Assembly (NCBI RefSeq): GCF_030372275.1
Contig: NZ_JAUDDJ010000004.1
Reading direction: 5' to 3' (one strand)
Origin: Lawsonibacter sp900766145
Lineage (GTDB): Bacteria; Bacillota; Clostridia; Oscillospirales; Oscillospiraceae
Length of the DNA: 64,000 nt
Shown: piece after piece, positions 1-8,242 of the stretch
Layout of the letters: each line of letters opens with the position of its first letter
Position numbering within the stretch: position 1 is the stretch's first letter
Translations under genes and position numbers: made by a program
Notes under the pieces: generated by a model
Databases searched by the model: none
Told to the model about the DNA's origin: nothing
Seen by the model: only the letters and a program-made list of their open reading frames with translations

Positions 1-19
1 ATAACTGGAGGGTATCAAA

Positions 20-1357
20 ATGGATTATCAAGCCATGTATCAGCAGAAGCTGACCACCGCCGAAGAGGCGGTCAAGGTGGTCAAATCCGGTGACTGGGTG
101 GACTACGGTTGGTGCACCAACCACCCCATCGCTCTGGATAAGGCACTGGCTGCCCGGAAGGATGAGCTGCGGGACGTGAAGGTCCGCGGCGGCGTGACCA
201 TGTGGATGCCGGAGATCGCCAAGGCGGAGGACGCCGGCGAGCACTTCACCTGGAACTCCTGGCACTGCAGCGGTATTGACCGTAAGATCATGACCAAGGG
301 CATGGGCTTCTTCAGCCCCATGCGCTACTCCGAGCTGCCCCGCTTCTACCGTGAGAACCTGAGCGTGGACGTGGCCATGCTCCAGGTTACCCCCATGGAC
401 AGCCACGGCAACTTCAGCTTTGCTCTGGCCGCCTCTCACCTGGCCGACATGCTGGAGAAGGCCAAGGTCATCATCCTGGAGGTCAACAAGAACATGCCCT
501 GGGTGTACGGTCTCACCGGCTGTGAGATCAACATCAAGGACGTGGACTACGTGGTGGAAGGGGACAACCCCGAGGTCGCTCAGCTGGGCGGCGGCGGCGA
601 GCCCACCGCGGTGGACAAGGCGGTGGCCGAGCTCATCGTGCCCCAGATTCCCAACGGCGCCTGCCTGCAGCTGGGCATCGGCGGTATGCCCAACACCATC
701 GGCGCTATGATCGCTCAGTCCGACCTGAAGGACCTGGGCGTGCACACCGAGATGTACGTGGACGGCTTTGTGGATATGGCCATGGCGGGCAAGCTCACCG
801 GTAAGAATAAGGCTCTGGATAAGGGCCGCCAGGTGTACGCCTTCGCCGCCGGCTCCAAGAAGCTGTACGACTACGTGGACCGCAACCCCGACGTGATGGC
901 CGCCCCCGTGGACTACACCAACGACGTGCGGGTGCTGGCTCAGCTGGATAACTTCATCTCCATCAACAACGCCATCGATCTGGACCTGTTCGGCCAGGTG
1001 AACGCCGAGTCCGCCGGTCTCAAGCACATCTCCGGCACCGGCGGCCAGCTGGACTTCGTGATGGGCGCTTACCTGTCCAAGGGCGGCAAGAGCTTCATCT
1101 GCCTGTCCTCCACCGTCACCGGCAAGGACGGCACTGTGAAGAGCCGCATCGTGCCCACCCTCACCCCCGGCTCCATCTGCACCGATCCCCGTTCCTGCGT
1201 GCACTACATCGTCACTGAGTACGGTATGGTCAACCTGAAGGGCCTGTCCACCTGGGAGCGCGCTGAGGCGCTGATCTCCATCGCCCACCCCGACTTCCGG
1301 GAGCAGCTCATCCAGGACGCCGAGAAGATGCACATCTGGCGCCGCAGCAACAAATAA
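20..1357 (+). CDS. but: Butyryl-CoA:acetate CoA-transferase
   Basis: 445-aa cytoplasmic CoA-transferase of the Cat1 / 4-hydroxybutyrate CoA-transferase family. It would exchange CoA between butyryl-CoA and acetate, the last step of butyrate formation. Visible marks are the glycine-rich stretch GIGGMPNTIG near residue 217 and, just after it, HTEMYVDG, whose Glu (about residue 244) matches the catalytic glutamate of the family. An SD (ctggagg) lies 8 nt before the ATG and an intrinsic terminator follows, so it is probably monocistronic. The upstream promoter is outside the window. The 4-hydroxybutyrate or propionate enzyme is an alternative; butyrate is favoured because hbd lies nearby, which is inference. 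Confidence 0.88.
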   Translation: MDYQAMYQQKLTTAEEAVKVVKSGDWVDYGWCTNHPIALDKALAARKDELRDVKVRGGVTMWMPEIAKAEDAGEHFTWNSWHCSGIDRKIMTKGMGFFSPMRYSELPRFYRENLSVDVAMLQVTPMDSHGNFSFALAASHLADMLEKAKVIILEVNKNMPWVYGLTGCEINIKDVDYVVEGDNPEVAQLGGGGEPTAVDKAVAELIVPQIPNGACLQLGIGGMPNTIGAMIAQSDLKDLGVHTEMYVDGFVDMAMAGKLTGKNKALDKGRQVYAFAAGSKKLYDYVDRNPDVMAAPVDYTNDVRVLAQLDNFISINNAIDLDLFGQVNAESAGLKHISGTGGQLDFVMGAYLSKGGKSFICLSSTVTGKDGTVKSRIVPTLTPGSICTDPRSCVHYIVTEYGMVNLKGLSTWERAEALISIAHPDFREQLIQDAEKMHIWRRSNK

Positions 1358-1373
1358 TTTCCGAATAAACAAA

Positions 1374-1405
1374 AAGGCAGCAGGAGCAATCCTGCTGCCT
1401 TTTTA
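1374..1405 (+). terminator. Intrinsic terminator after but
   Basis: AGGCAGCAGGA / TCCTGCTGCCT stem with a 4-nt loop, followed by a T-rich run. Confidence 0.9.
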
Positions 1406-1491
1406 TTTATAAGAAATGGAAAGAAAAGTTGCTTTTTGCCTGGACTGCATGCTAGGATGACGGCGAGGATACTATGTAGGAGGCAATGGGA

Positions 1492-1812
1492 ATGAAAAAG
1501 AAGCTGCTGTTTCCCTGCATCATTGGTATCATGTTAGTCCTTCTGGGGGGCGGTCTGTTCCTGTACTGGCAGACGTTGGGAGCTCCCGTCGTCGGCACGA
1601 TCCATGGCCCGGAGTGGAATGTTCTCACCGTGGATGGCGTGTCCTATGAGCGCACCGACAGCGCCCCGGTTCATGGGACCGACAAGGGAAAGTTCTTGGG
1701 CATCGCAACAAGCGGAGATACCCGCTTCCGCATCTATGAAATTCCGGGCTATGACTCCTATCTATACGGCCAATGGGATTGGGAAGGATTCATGTACGAG
1801 CGCGTCCCCTGA
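1492..1812 (+). CDS. Small membrane-anchored hypothetical protein
   Basis: 106 aa with a lysine-rich N-terminus and one hydrophobic segment (about residues 4-26). An extracytoplasmic domain rich in Gly, Tyr and Asp follows. There is no lipobox Cys at the end of the segment, so it is more likely a membrane anchor than a lipoprotein. The ATG at 1492 was chosen over the one at 1486 because the GGAGG at 1478-1483 would be only 2 nt from the earlier codon. It is a single gene between two terminators. No family recognised. Confidence 0.6.
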   Translation: MKKKLLFPCIIGIMLVLLGGGLFLYWQTLGAPVVGTIHGPEWNVLTVDGVSYERTDSAPVHGTDKGKFLGIATSGDTRFRIYEIPGYDSYLYGQWDWEGFMYERVP

Positions 1813-1837
1813 CTAAGTTTGTCCAGAAGAACAGTAA

Positions 1838-1867
1838 CAGCCCCGCCGAAATGGCGGGGCTGTTTTT
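1838..1867. terminator. Bidirectional terminator between convergent small genes
   Basis: CAGCCCCGCC / GGCGGGGCTG hairpin with a T-run on the plus strand. It separates the plus-strand membrane protein from the minus-strand 54-aa gene. Confidence 0.85.
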
Positions 1868-2030
1868 ATTCTTCCAGAGTCCAGATGAAGTTTTCCAGCT
1901 TCAGGCGGCTGCCTACGGTGGTGCCCTCGGGCAGCAGGAACATGGTGATGGAGTGCTCGTGCCCCTGATCTCCCATCAGCTGGGCGTAGTCCCCGTTAAT
2001 GTCCGTGACGGTGTAAAACATTGGCTCCAT
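1866..2030 (-). CDS. Small DUF3006-like protein
   Basis: 54 aa. Its beginning (FYTVTDINGDYAQLM) and an LPEGTTVG motif later on resemble the short beta-rich DUF3006 proteins, which often open with a V-D-x-I-x-G-D-x-A-x-L pattern. That assignment is by eye. The open frame extends to 2186, but a GGGAGG at 2037-2043 sits 7 nt before the ATG at 2030, so the shorter form is preferred. It converges on the upstream membrane protein. Function unknown. Confidence 0.55.
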   Translation of the reverse strand: MEPMFYTVTDINGDYAQLMGDQGHEHSITMFLLPEGTTVGSRLKLENFIWTLEE

Positions 2031-2184
2031 GTGCATTCCTCCCTGTTTTTTCAAAGTATAACCCATGGGTTCATTCCTGTCTACCTCTCTAATTATGTCC
2101 CGTTTATCGGACACTTCTTTTGCTATACTTATACCATCCAAAGGAAACAACACCATCAACGGGATATGGAAAGGAGCATACGCC

Positions 2185-2304
2185 ATGGATTACAGCATCG
2201 TTTGGGTAAGAGGACATGTAGAGGTATATGACTGGGCCGGGCGGTTCTGCTTCTCTGCCGACAGCGAGCGGGAGGCCCGGGAGGAGCTGGAGGGCGCGGC
2301 CTGA
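2185..2304 (+). CDS. 39-aa hypothetical small protein
   Basis: A short protein (MDYSIVWVRGHVEVYD...) ending in an acidic Glu/Ala-rich helix. AAAGGAG stands 8 nt before the ATG at 2185, giving a convincing initiation site, while the longer in-frame start at 2065 has none. A possible -10 (TATACT) lies near 2123. The compact RBS and codon use suggest a real gene, but no family is recognised. Confidence 0.5.
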   Translation: MDYSIVWVRGHVEVYDWAGRFCFSADSEREAREELEGAA

Positions 2305-2310
2305 ATTTCT

Positions 2311-2931
2311 TTAGGAGTCAATAAAAGCGCGCACCCGCAGCTTTACGCCCAGGCTCTGGGCGATGGAGCGGCTTTTCTCAATTTCGGCAGGGTCGGTCCC
2401 CTTGTCCACCACGGTAAAGACCACGTGGGACACGTAGGTCTTAGCCTCCTTGGCAAAGTCCAGCATGGCCTGGTAGGCCACTTCCCCCTGGATGGGGTGA
2501 CACAGCGCCACATAATCGGCGGCATTGTTGGCGTTGAGGGAGATAGACAGGGTGTCGATGCGCCCTTTCAGCTCGGGGCATACGTCGCGGCCGTTGATGA
2601 GGTTGGCGTGGCCGTTGGTGTTGATGCGCACCGGGGGAAGCTGGTCCCCAAAGCGCTCTTTCAGCTCATCCACCAGCCAGAGAATATCGTCCAGACGGTA
2701 GGTGGGCTCACCGTAGCCGCAGAAGACGATCTCCCGGTAGCTGGGGATATCCCGGCTGAGGAAGCTGTTCAGGGCCTCCTGGCGGGTGGGTTCCCGCTCC
2801 AGCCACAGGGAGTCCTCGGTATAGATGGAGCCCTCCTTTTTGCCGTGGCGCAGGCAGAACTCGCAGTTGCAGTTGCACTTGTTGGTGAGGTTGACGTACA
2901 GCGCCCCCTCATATTCATAGGTGATGGTCAT
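2311..2931 (-). CDS. TatD-associated radical SAM protein
   Basis: 206 aa. The N-terminus carries CNCNCEFC, which fits the radical SAM CxxxCxxC cluster motif. It is followed by the CGYGEPTYR and INTNGHANL segments typical of the SAM-binding barrel. Its start lies 5 nt after the tatD stop codon, matching the known small radical SAM family found next to tatD. The reaction and substrate are unknown. The protein lacks the extra iron-sulfur domain of SPASM or twitch enzymes, so it is a minimal member. Confidence 0.8.
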   Translation of the reverse strand: MTITYEYEGALYVNLTNKCNCNCEFCLRHGKKEGSIYTEDSLWLEREPTRQEALNSFLSRDIPSYREIVFCGYGEPTYRLDDILWLVDELKERFGDQLPPVRINTNGHANLINGRDVCPELKGRIDTLSISLNANNAADYVALCHPIQGEVAYQAMLDFAKEAKTYVSHVVFTVVDKGTDPAEIEKSRSIAQSLGVKLRVRAFIDS

Positions 2932-2936
2932 ATCCC

Positions 2937-3710
2937 TTATGCCTCCTCGATACGGAAAAACCGTTTGCCGTTTTCCAGAGTAATGCGGGCCACCTCTTCC
3001 GCCTCCATGCCTTTTACCTGGGCGATCTTCTCCGCCACCAGATGGACCTTCCCGGAGTCGTTGCGCTTGCCCCGGAAGGGCTCGGGGGTGAGATAGGGGG
3101 AGTCGGTTTCGATCATGATCCGGTCCATGGGCAGCCAGTCAATGACTTCCAGGGCCTTGCGGGCATTTTTATAGGTGATGGTGCCGGTGAAGGACAGCAT
3201 CCATCCCAGCTTGACCAGCACCTTGGCGTCCTCCAGGCTGCCCGAGTAGCAGTGGTACACCCCGGTGACCTGGGGATGGGCGCGAACCACCTCCAGACAG
3301 TCGTGGTGGGCCTCCCGGTCGTGGATAATGACAGGCAGGCCCAGCTCCTGGGCCAGCTCCAACTGACGGTGGAAGACCATCTGCTGAAACTCCTTGGGAG
3401 GATTTTCTTTCCAGTAGTAGTCCAGACCAATTTCACCGATGGCCTTTACCTTGGGATGGGCGGCCAGCTTCTTCAGCTCGTCCACCCAGCTCTCCTGCCA
3501 GGGGCCGCAGTCGGAGGGGTGTACCCCTACGGCGGCATACACGAAGGGAAAACGGTCGGCCAGCTCCACAGCAGTCTTGGAGGTCTCCAGGCCGCAGCCG
3601 GGATTTACGATGAGTGCCACATCCTGCTGGGGCATACTGGCCAGCAGCTCCAGCCAGTCGGCATTGAAAGCGCCGGAATCATAGTGGGCGTGAGTATCAA
3701 ATACGCGCAT
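2937..3710 (-). CDS. tatD: TatD-family metal-dependent hydrolase
   Basis: 257-aa TIM-barrel amidohydrolase-type nuclease. Metal ligands are visible in order: FDTHAHYD at the N-terminus, the GEIGLDYYW motif, VIIHDREAH, VYHCYSG and the C-terminal ETDSPYLTP. Family members act as 3'-5' DNA/RNA exonucleases or deoxyribonucleases. Length and motifs are normal for TatD/YcfH. It is the first gene of a two-gene minus-strand operon with the radical SAM partner. Confidence 0.9.
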   Translation of the reverse strand: MRVFDTHAHYDSGAFNADWLELLASMPQQDVALIVNPGCGLETSKTAVELADRFPFVYAAVGVHPSDCGPWQESWVDELKKLAAHPKVKAIGEIGLDYYWKENPPKEFQQMVFHRQLELAQELGLPVIIHDREAHHDCLEVVRAHPQVTGVYHCYSGSLEDAKVLVKLGWMLSFTGTITYKNARKALEVIDWLPMDRIMIETDSPYLTPEPFRGKRNDSGKVHLVAEKIAQVKGMEAEEVARITLENGKRFFRIEEA

Positions 3711-3759
3711 AGCTCTTCCTCAATTTCATGTTAAAATAGCGGGATACCAATGAAGGAGG

Positions 3760-3789
3760 TAGAAGCGGCCCGGAAATGGGCCGCTTCTA
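3760..3789. terminator. Hairpin between lipoprotein gene and tatD
   Basis: TAGAAGCGGCCC / GGGCCGCTTCTA perfect arms with a 6-nt loop. It lies downstream of the minus-strand lipoprotein gene. There is no good T-run, so termination is likely but not certain. Confidence 0.5.
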
Positions 3790-3834
3790 CCATTTATATC
3801 TATCATACTGCCCCCAGGCACAAAATGCAAGGGG

Positions 3835-4347
3835 CTAAGCCTGGGGGGTGAGATCCATCACATATTGATCTCCCAGCCGCCCCTCCTCGGTTCCGTCGTC
3901 AAAAATTTCCTGGAAGGTAAAATAGAAGGTCTGCTGATCGTCAGGTACCTGATAGACCAGAACGCCGCTGCGGTTTTCCCTGGGAGCCAATTCATACTCG
4001 GAGGGAAGCTGCTGCTGGCAGTAATATTCCACCGGCATACACCGGGTGTCGTCCTGGCTCATATCGGCCCAGGAGAGCTGAAAGTCGCTGTCAAACATGG
4101 TGACCGGCTGGGGATAGGTGCTTTTCAGGGACAGCTCCACAACCACCAGCTGTTCCCCCTCTGCACTGATATAGCCGCCATATTCCTCAGTTGACTCTAC
4201 ACCGGTCACTGTATAATCAAACCACGCGGTGGAAACTGTGTCGCCCAGGGAAAAGTGCTGATCCGCATCGTTTTGTCCGCTTCCGCAGCCGGTGAGCAGC
4301 AGGGCGGAGGCCAGCACCCAAGCCAATCTTTTTCCGATGGGGGCCAC
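3835..4347 (-). CDS. Secreted lipoprotein, DUF4352-like
   Basis: About 170 aa. A short basic N-terminus and a hydrophobic stretch end in the lipobox LLTGC, so a diacylated surface lipoprotein is predicted. The mature part (SLGDTVSTAWFDYTVTGVE... through repeated beta strands) resembles the DUF4352 immunoglobulin-like fold. The ATG at 4443 has no ribosome-binding site. A GTG at 4347 with a purine-rich upstream stretch fits a signal peptide better, but the start is uncertain. Function unknown. Confidence 0.65.
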   Translation of the reverse strand: MAPIGKRLAWVLASALLLTGCGSGQNDADQHFSLGDTVSTAWFDYTVTGVESTEEYGGYISAEGEQLVVVELSLKSTYPQPVTMFDSDFQLSWADMSQDDTRCMPVEYYCQQQLPSEYELAPRENRSGVLVYQVPDDQQTFYFTFQEIFDDGTEEGRLGDQYVMDLTPQA

Positions 4348-4490
4348 CTTCTTTCGTTCTTTTTTGAAATTATAACCGACGCGGCCCGGAAACACAAGAG
4401 GGAGCGCTTTACTTGTAGTCAGTGTGCCGGTTCTTTTTTGCATATCTTATTATTTTTTATCGCTTTCGTAACCATCTTGCCTCTGCGCGG

Positions 4491-4519
4491 TTGACGGCCT
4501 GCCGGTTTCCGGATATAGT
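4491..4519 (+). promoter_or_regulatory. Sigma-A-type promoter upstream of hbd
   Basis: TTGACG, a 17-bp spacer and TATAGT. It leaves a leader of roughly 200 nt that contains an ACGCCGG/CCGGCGT hairpin and a short CCAAC/GTTGG hairpin followed by six T near 4598-4618. A second likely promoter (TGGACA at 4619-4624, TAAAAT at 4643-4648, 18-bp spacer) lies beyond that hairpin. Confidence 0.6.
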
Positions 4520-4728
4520 TATCTCGTTCAAAAGAGCGGCACGCCGGCACGCACCGGCGTCCAAACATTGGCTCTCTCCCGCTCTGGCGTAAAGCAGCCC
4601 AACTTGGTTGGTTTTTTCTGGACAAGATTGGGCGCTGTATGATAAAATAAAGTATCACAGTTTCCGCCGAAGCTGGCGCCTGTTTGGGGGCCAGAGCCAA
4701 CAACTACATCATAGAGAAGGAGATCAAC

Positions 4729-5622
4729 ATGGAAATCCGCAAAATTTTCGTCGTCGGTTCCGGCCTGATGGGCAGCGGTATTGCCCAGACCGCCATTCAG
4801 TGCGGCTATGAAGTGATCCTGAATGACCAGAGCAAGGCCGCTCTGGAGCGCGGAGTGACTGGTATCACCAAGCGCCTGGAGCGGCTGGTGGAGAAGGGCA
4901 AGATGACAGCCGAGGAGAAGGACGCCTGTCTCGCCCGCCTCACCACCTCTGTCAGCGTTCACGTGGCCTCCAATGTGGATCTGGTCATTGAGGCCATCTA
5001 CGAGAACCTGGAGGCTAAGCAGGCTATCTTCCAGCAGCTGGATAAGATCTGCGACAGCCGCACCATTTTTGCCTCCAACACCTCCTCTATCTCCATGACC
5101 AGCCTGGCTGCTGCCACCAGCCGCCCTGATCGCGTGGTTGGTCTGCACTTCTTCTCCCCCGTGCCTGTGATGAGCCTGGTGGAGATCGTCTACGGCCTGC
5201 GCACCTCTCAGGAGACCATCGACATCGTCACTGAGGTCGGTAAGCACATGGGCAAGCGTCCCATCCTGGCCAAGGATAAGCCCGGCTTCATTGTCAACCG
5301 TATGCTGCTGCCCATGCTCAACGAGGCCGTTCAGGTCCTGGACGAGGACATCGGCTCCGTGGAGGACGTGGATGAGGGTATGCTCCGCGGCTGTAACCAC
5401 CCCATGGGCCCCCTGGCTCTGGCGGACATGATCGGCCTGGACATCCTGCTGGAGGTTATGGAGACCTTCTACATCGACCTGGGCGACACCAAGTACCGTC
5501 CCGCCCACCTGCTGCGCAAGATGGTGGCCGCCGGCTATCTGGGCCGGAAGTCCGGCGCTGGCTTCTATGTCTATGAGGAAGGCAAGAAGGTCGGCGTCAA
5601 CCCCGTGCTGGTCAAGGGCTGA
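4729..5622 (+). CDS. hbd: 3-Hydroxybutyryl-CoA dehydrogenase
   Basis: 297 aa. It reduces acetoacetyl-CoA to 3-hydroxybutyryl-CoA with NAD(P)H in the butyrate pathway. The N-terminal Rossmann motif VVGSGLMGSGIAQ binds the nucleotide. The FASNTSSISMTSLA and GLHFFSPVPVMSLVEIV segments carry the catalytic region with its His, and the C-terminal helical dimerisation domain (NHPMGPLALADMIGLD) is complete. AAGGAG 8 nt upstream selects the ATG at 4729 over the longer frame from 4684. It stands alone rather than in the usual crotonase-bcd-etf operon, and a strong terminator follows. Confidence 0.93.
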   Translation: MEIRKIFVVGSGLMGSGIAQTAIQCGYEVILNDQSKAALERGVTGITKRLERLVEKGKMTAEEKDACLARLTTSVSVHVASNVDLVIEAIYENLEAKQAIFQQLDKICDSRTIFASNTSSISMTSLAAATSRPDRVVGLHFFSPVPVMSLVEIVYGLRTSQETIDIVTEVGKHMGKRPILAKDKPGFIVNRMLLPMLNEAVQVLDEDIGSVEDVDEGMLRGCNHPMGPLALADMIGLDILLEVMETFYIDLGDTKYRPAHLLRKMVAAGYLGRKSGAGFYVYEEGKKVGVNPVLVKG

Positions 5623-5664
5623 TCCCCCTTTACCATAAATTCACTGTTTCCGCTCTGAACCGCT

Positions 5665-5699
5665 CCCTGGGGCTCCGCCGGGCCCCAGGGAATCTTTTT
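5665..5699 (+). terminator. Terminator after hbd
   Basis: CCCTGGGGC / GCCCCAGGG stem followed by aatcttttt. Confidence 0.85.
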
Positions 5700-5729
5700 G
5701 TCATTCCCTTTCAGGAAAGGAGAACCATC

Positions 5730-6203
5730 TTGGAACTGCGCGAATATTGTCCCCTGGACTGTCCGGAGATGGCCAGTCTGTTCTATCAAACGGTACATAC
5801 CGTCAACGCCTGTGACTATACTCCCCAGCAGCTGGACGCCTGGGCGGACGGACATACCGATCTGGCGGCCTGGAACCGCTCCTTTCTCAGTCACTATACG
5901 CTGGTAGCTCAGGAAGAGGACCAGATCATCGGCTTTGGCGATATCTGCCGGGACGGCTACCTGGACCGGCTGTATGTGCATCCAGACTGGCAGCGCCAGG
6001 GGGTTGCCACCGCCCTGTGTGATCGGCTGGAGGCGTGCTGCGGCGCGCCGCGCCTGTATGCTCATGCCTCCATCACCGCGCTGCCCTTTTTCCAGGGGCG
6101 GGGCTATCGGATGGTGCAGGAGCGCCAGGTGGAGCGCAAAGGGGTCCTGCTGACCAATTTTTTGGTGGAAAAGGAGCCCGCAGCCCCAAGCGACGGTCTA
6201 TAA
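5730..6203 (+). CDS. GNAT-family N-acetyltransferase
   Basis: 157 aa. The acetyl-CoA-binding core is visible as LDRLYVHPDWQRQGVATALC (motif A, Q/RxxGxA), and RLYAHASITALPFFQGRGY matches motif B. Translation starts at a TTG at 5730, 7-8 nt after AGGAAAGGAG; there is no suitable ATG. The architecture is that of small-molecule or protein N-acetyltransferases, with the acceptor unknown. It lies between two terminators and is probably transcribed alone. Confidence 0.82.
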   Translation: MELREYCPLDCPEMASLFYQTVHTVNACDYTPQQLDAWADGHTDLAAWNRSFLSHYTLVAQEEDQIIGFGDICRDGYLDRLYVHPDWQRQGVATALCDRLEACCGAPRLYAHASITALPFFQGRGYRMVQERQVERKGVLLTNFLVEKEPAAPSDGL

Positions 6204-6211
6204 CATAAAAA

Positions 6212-6251
6212 AGAATGCCGGGCCTGAAAACAGGTCCGGCATTCTTTTTTT
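6212..6251. terminator. Shared terminator for GNAT gene and metG
   Basis: AGAATGCCGG / CCGGCATTCT stem with T-runs on both strands, between convergent genes. Confidence 0.88.
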
Positions 6252-6253
6252 CG

Positions 6254-8221
6254 TTAGCACATCTTGGCTCCCGCAGGGATCTTGTCGTCCAGCATGATGA
6301 GGTTCAGCCGCTCCTCACCCTTCTCGGTGTGGACGGCGGAGATCAGCATGCCGCAGCTCTCCTGGCCCATCATCTTCCGGGGAGGCAGGTTGACAATGGC
6401 CATCAGGGTCTTGCCCACCAGCTCCTCGGGCTTATAGTACATGGCGATGCCGGAGAGGATCTGGCGGTCCACGCCGGTGCCGTCGTCCAGGGTAAACTTC
6501 AGCAGCTTGTTGGACTTCTTTACGTTCTCACAGGCCTTTACCTTCACGGCCCGGAAGTCGCTCTTGCAGAAGGTATCAAAATCCACCTTCTCCTCCAGCT
6601 GGGGCTCCAGCTCCAGGGCGGGCAGGGCGGCCTTCTTGGCCTCCTCGGCGGCCTTCTCCAGCTCCTCCAGCTCTTTGGCAGCGTCAATACGGGGGAACAG
6701 GTTGTCGCCCCGGGTGACGGTCACGTCGGCGGGCAGGCTGCCGAACACGGCGGCGCTCTCCCAGGTGGAGCAGGTGTCACAGGCACCGATCTGACGCAGG
6801 ATCTCGGCAGCGGAGGTAGGGATGAAGGGGGTCAGCAGGATGGCGCACACCCGCAGGGTCTCCAGCAGGTTATACATGACAGTGGCCAGACGCACGCCGT
6901 TGGCCTCCATGTCCTTGGCCAGCACCCAGGGGGCGTTCTCGTCGATATACTTGTTGGCCCGGGAGATGACCTTGAAGATCTCGCTCAGAGCGTTCTGGAA
7001 GGCGTAGTGCTCCATCTGCTCCTCATAGCGGCCGCGCAGGGCGGACACCATGGCGGTGAGCTCCTCGTCCAGCGCGTCGGCCTGGCGCTCCTTGGGCAGG
7101 GTGCCGCCGAAGTACTTGCCCACCATGGACACGGTGCGGCTCAGGAGGTTGCCCAGATCGTTGGCCAAGTCCACATTGATGGTGTTGATAAGGGCCTCGT
7201 TGGAGAAATTGCCGTCGGAGCCGAAGGGGAAGGTGCGCAGCAGGAAGAAGCGCAGGGCGTCCACGCCGAAGCGCTCAGCCAGGATATAGGGGTCCACCAC
7301 GTTGCCCTTAGACTTGGACATCTTACCGCCGTCCAGCAGCAGCCAGCCGTGGCCGAACACCTTCTTGGGCAGAGGCATGTCCATGCTCATGAGCATGGCG
7401 GGCCAGATGATAGAGTGGAAGCGGACGATCTCCTTGCCCACAAAGTGGACGTCGGCGGGCCAGAACTTCTCATAGTCGTCGTACTTGTCGTTGAGGAAGC
7501 CCAGGGCGGTGGTGTAGTTGAACAGAGCGTCCACCCACACATAGACCACATGGCCGGGGTCAAAATCCACCGGCACGCCCCAGGTGAAGCTGGTGCGGGA
7601 GACGCACAGGTCCTCCAGGCCGGGCTTGATGAAGTTGTTGACCATCTCGTTGACCCGGGAGCGGGGCTCCAGGAAGTCGGTGTCCTCCAGCAGGTGCTGG
7701 ATGCGGTCGGCGTACTTGCTCAGACGGAAGAAGTAGGCCTCCTCCTTGGCGTCCTGAACCTCACGGCCGCAGTCGGGGCACTTGCCGTCCACCAGCTGGC
7801 TCTCGGTCCAGAAGGACTCACAGGGCTTGCAGTACTTGCCCACATACTCGCCCTTGTAGATGTCGCCCTTTTCGTACATCTTCTTAAAAATCTTCTGGAT
7901 GGCGGAGACATGGTAGTCGTCGGTGGTGCGGATGAAACGGTCGTTGGAGATGTTCATCAGCTTCCACAGGTCCAACACGCCCCGCTCGCCGGTGACGATC
8001 TTGTCCACGAACTCCTTGGGGGTGACGCCGGCCTCCTTGGCCTTGTCCTCGATCTTCTGGCCGTGCTCATCGGTGCCGGTCAGAAACAGCACATCATAGC
8101 CGCACAGGCGCTTATAGCGGGCCATGGCGTCGGTGGCCACGGTGCAGTAGGTGTGGCCGATGTGCAGCTTGTCGCTGGGGTAATAGATAGGGGTAGTGAT
8201 ATAAAAGCGTTTGCGTTCCAT
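6254..8221 (-). CDS. metG: Methionyl-tRNA synthetase
   Basis: 655-aa class I aminoacyl-tRNA synthetase charging tRNA-Met. HIGH is present as LHIGH at residues 19-23, and KMSKS as GGKMSKSKGN near residue 300. A zinc knuckle with two Cys pairs (CKPC and CPDC) lies around residues 125-145. The C-terminal 100 residues form the Trbp111/EMAP-like tRNA-binding domain (DFRAVKVKACENVKKS), fused as in most Firmicutes MetG. It lies 21 nt downstream of a membrane-protein gene on the same strand. No T-box fits in that gap. Confidence 0.96.
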   Translation of the reverse strand: MERKRFYITTPIYYPSDKLHIGHTYCTVATDAMARYKRLCGYDVLFLTGTDEHGQKIEDKAKEAGVTPKEFVDKIVTGERGVLDLWKLMNISNDRFIRTTDDYHVSAIQKIFKKMYEKGDIYKGEYVGKYCKPCESFWTESQLVDGKCPDCGREVQDAKEEAYFFRLSKYADRIQHLLEDTDFLEPRSRVNEMVNNFIKPGLEDLCVSRTSFTWGVPVDFDPGHVVYVWVDALFNYTTALGFLNDKYDDYEKFWPADVHFVGKEIVRFHSIIWPAMLMSMDMPLPKKVFGHGWLLLDGGKMSKSKGNVVDPYILAERFGVDALRFFLLRTFPFGSDGNFSNEALINTINVDLANDLGNLLSRTVSMVGKYFGGTLPKERQADALDEELTAMVSALRGRYEEQMEHYAFQNALSEIFKVISRANKYIDENAPWVLAKDMEANGVRLATVMYNLLETLRVCAILLTPFIPTSAAEILRQIGACDTCSTWESAAVFGSLPADVTVTRGDNLFPRIDAAKELEELEKAAEEAKKAALPALELEPQLEEKVDFDTFCKSDFRAVKVKACENVKKSNKLLKFTLDDGTGVDRQILSGIAMYYKPEELVGKTLMAIVNLPPRKMMGQESCGMLISAVHTEKGEERLNLIMLDDKIPAGAKMC

Positions 8222-8242
8222 GATTGATACTTCCTCTCGCTC

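Noticed and set aside
6215..8227. 670-codon frame antisense to metG
   Set aside because: Crosses the metG terminator; composition of an antisense frame.
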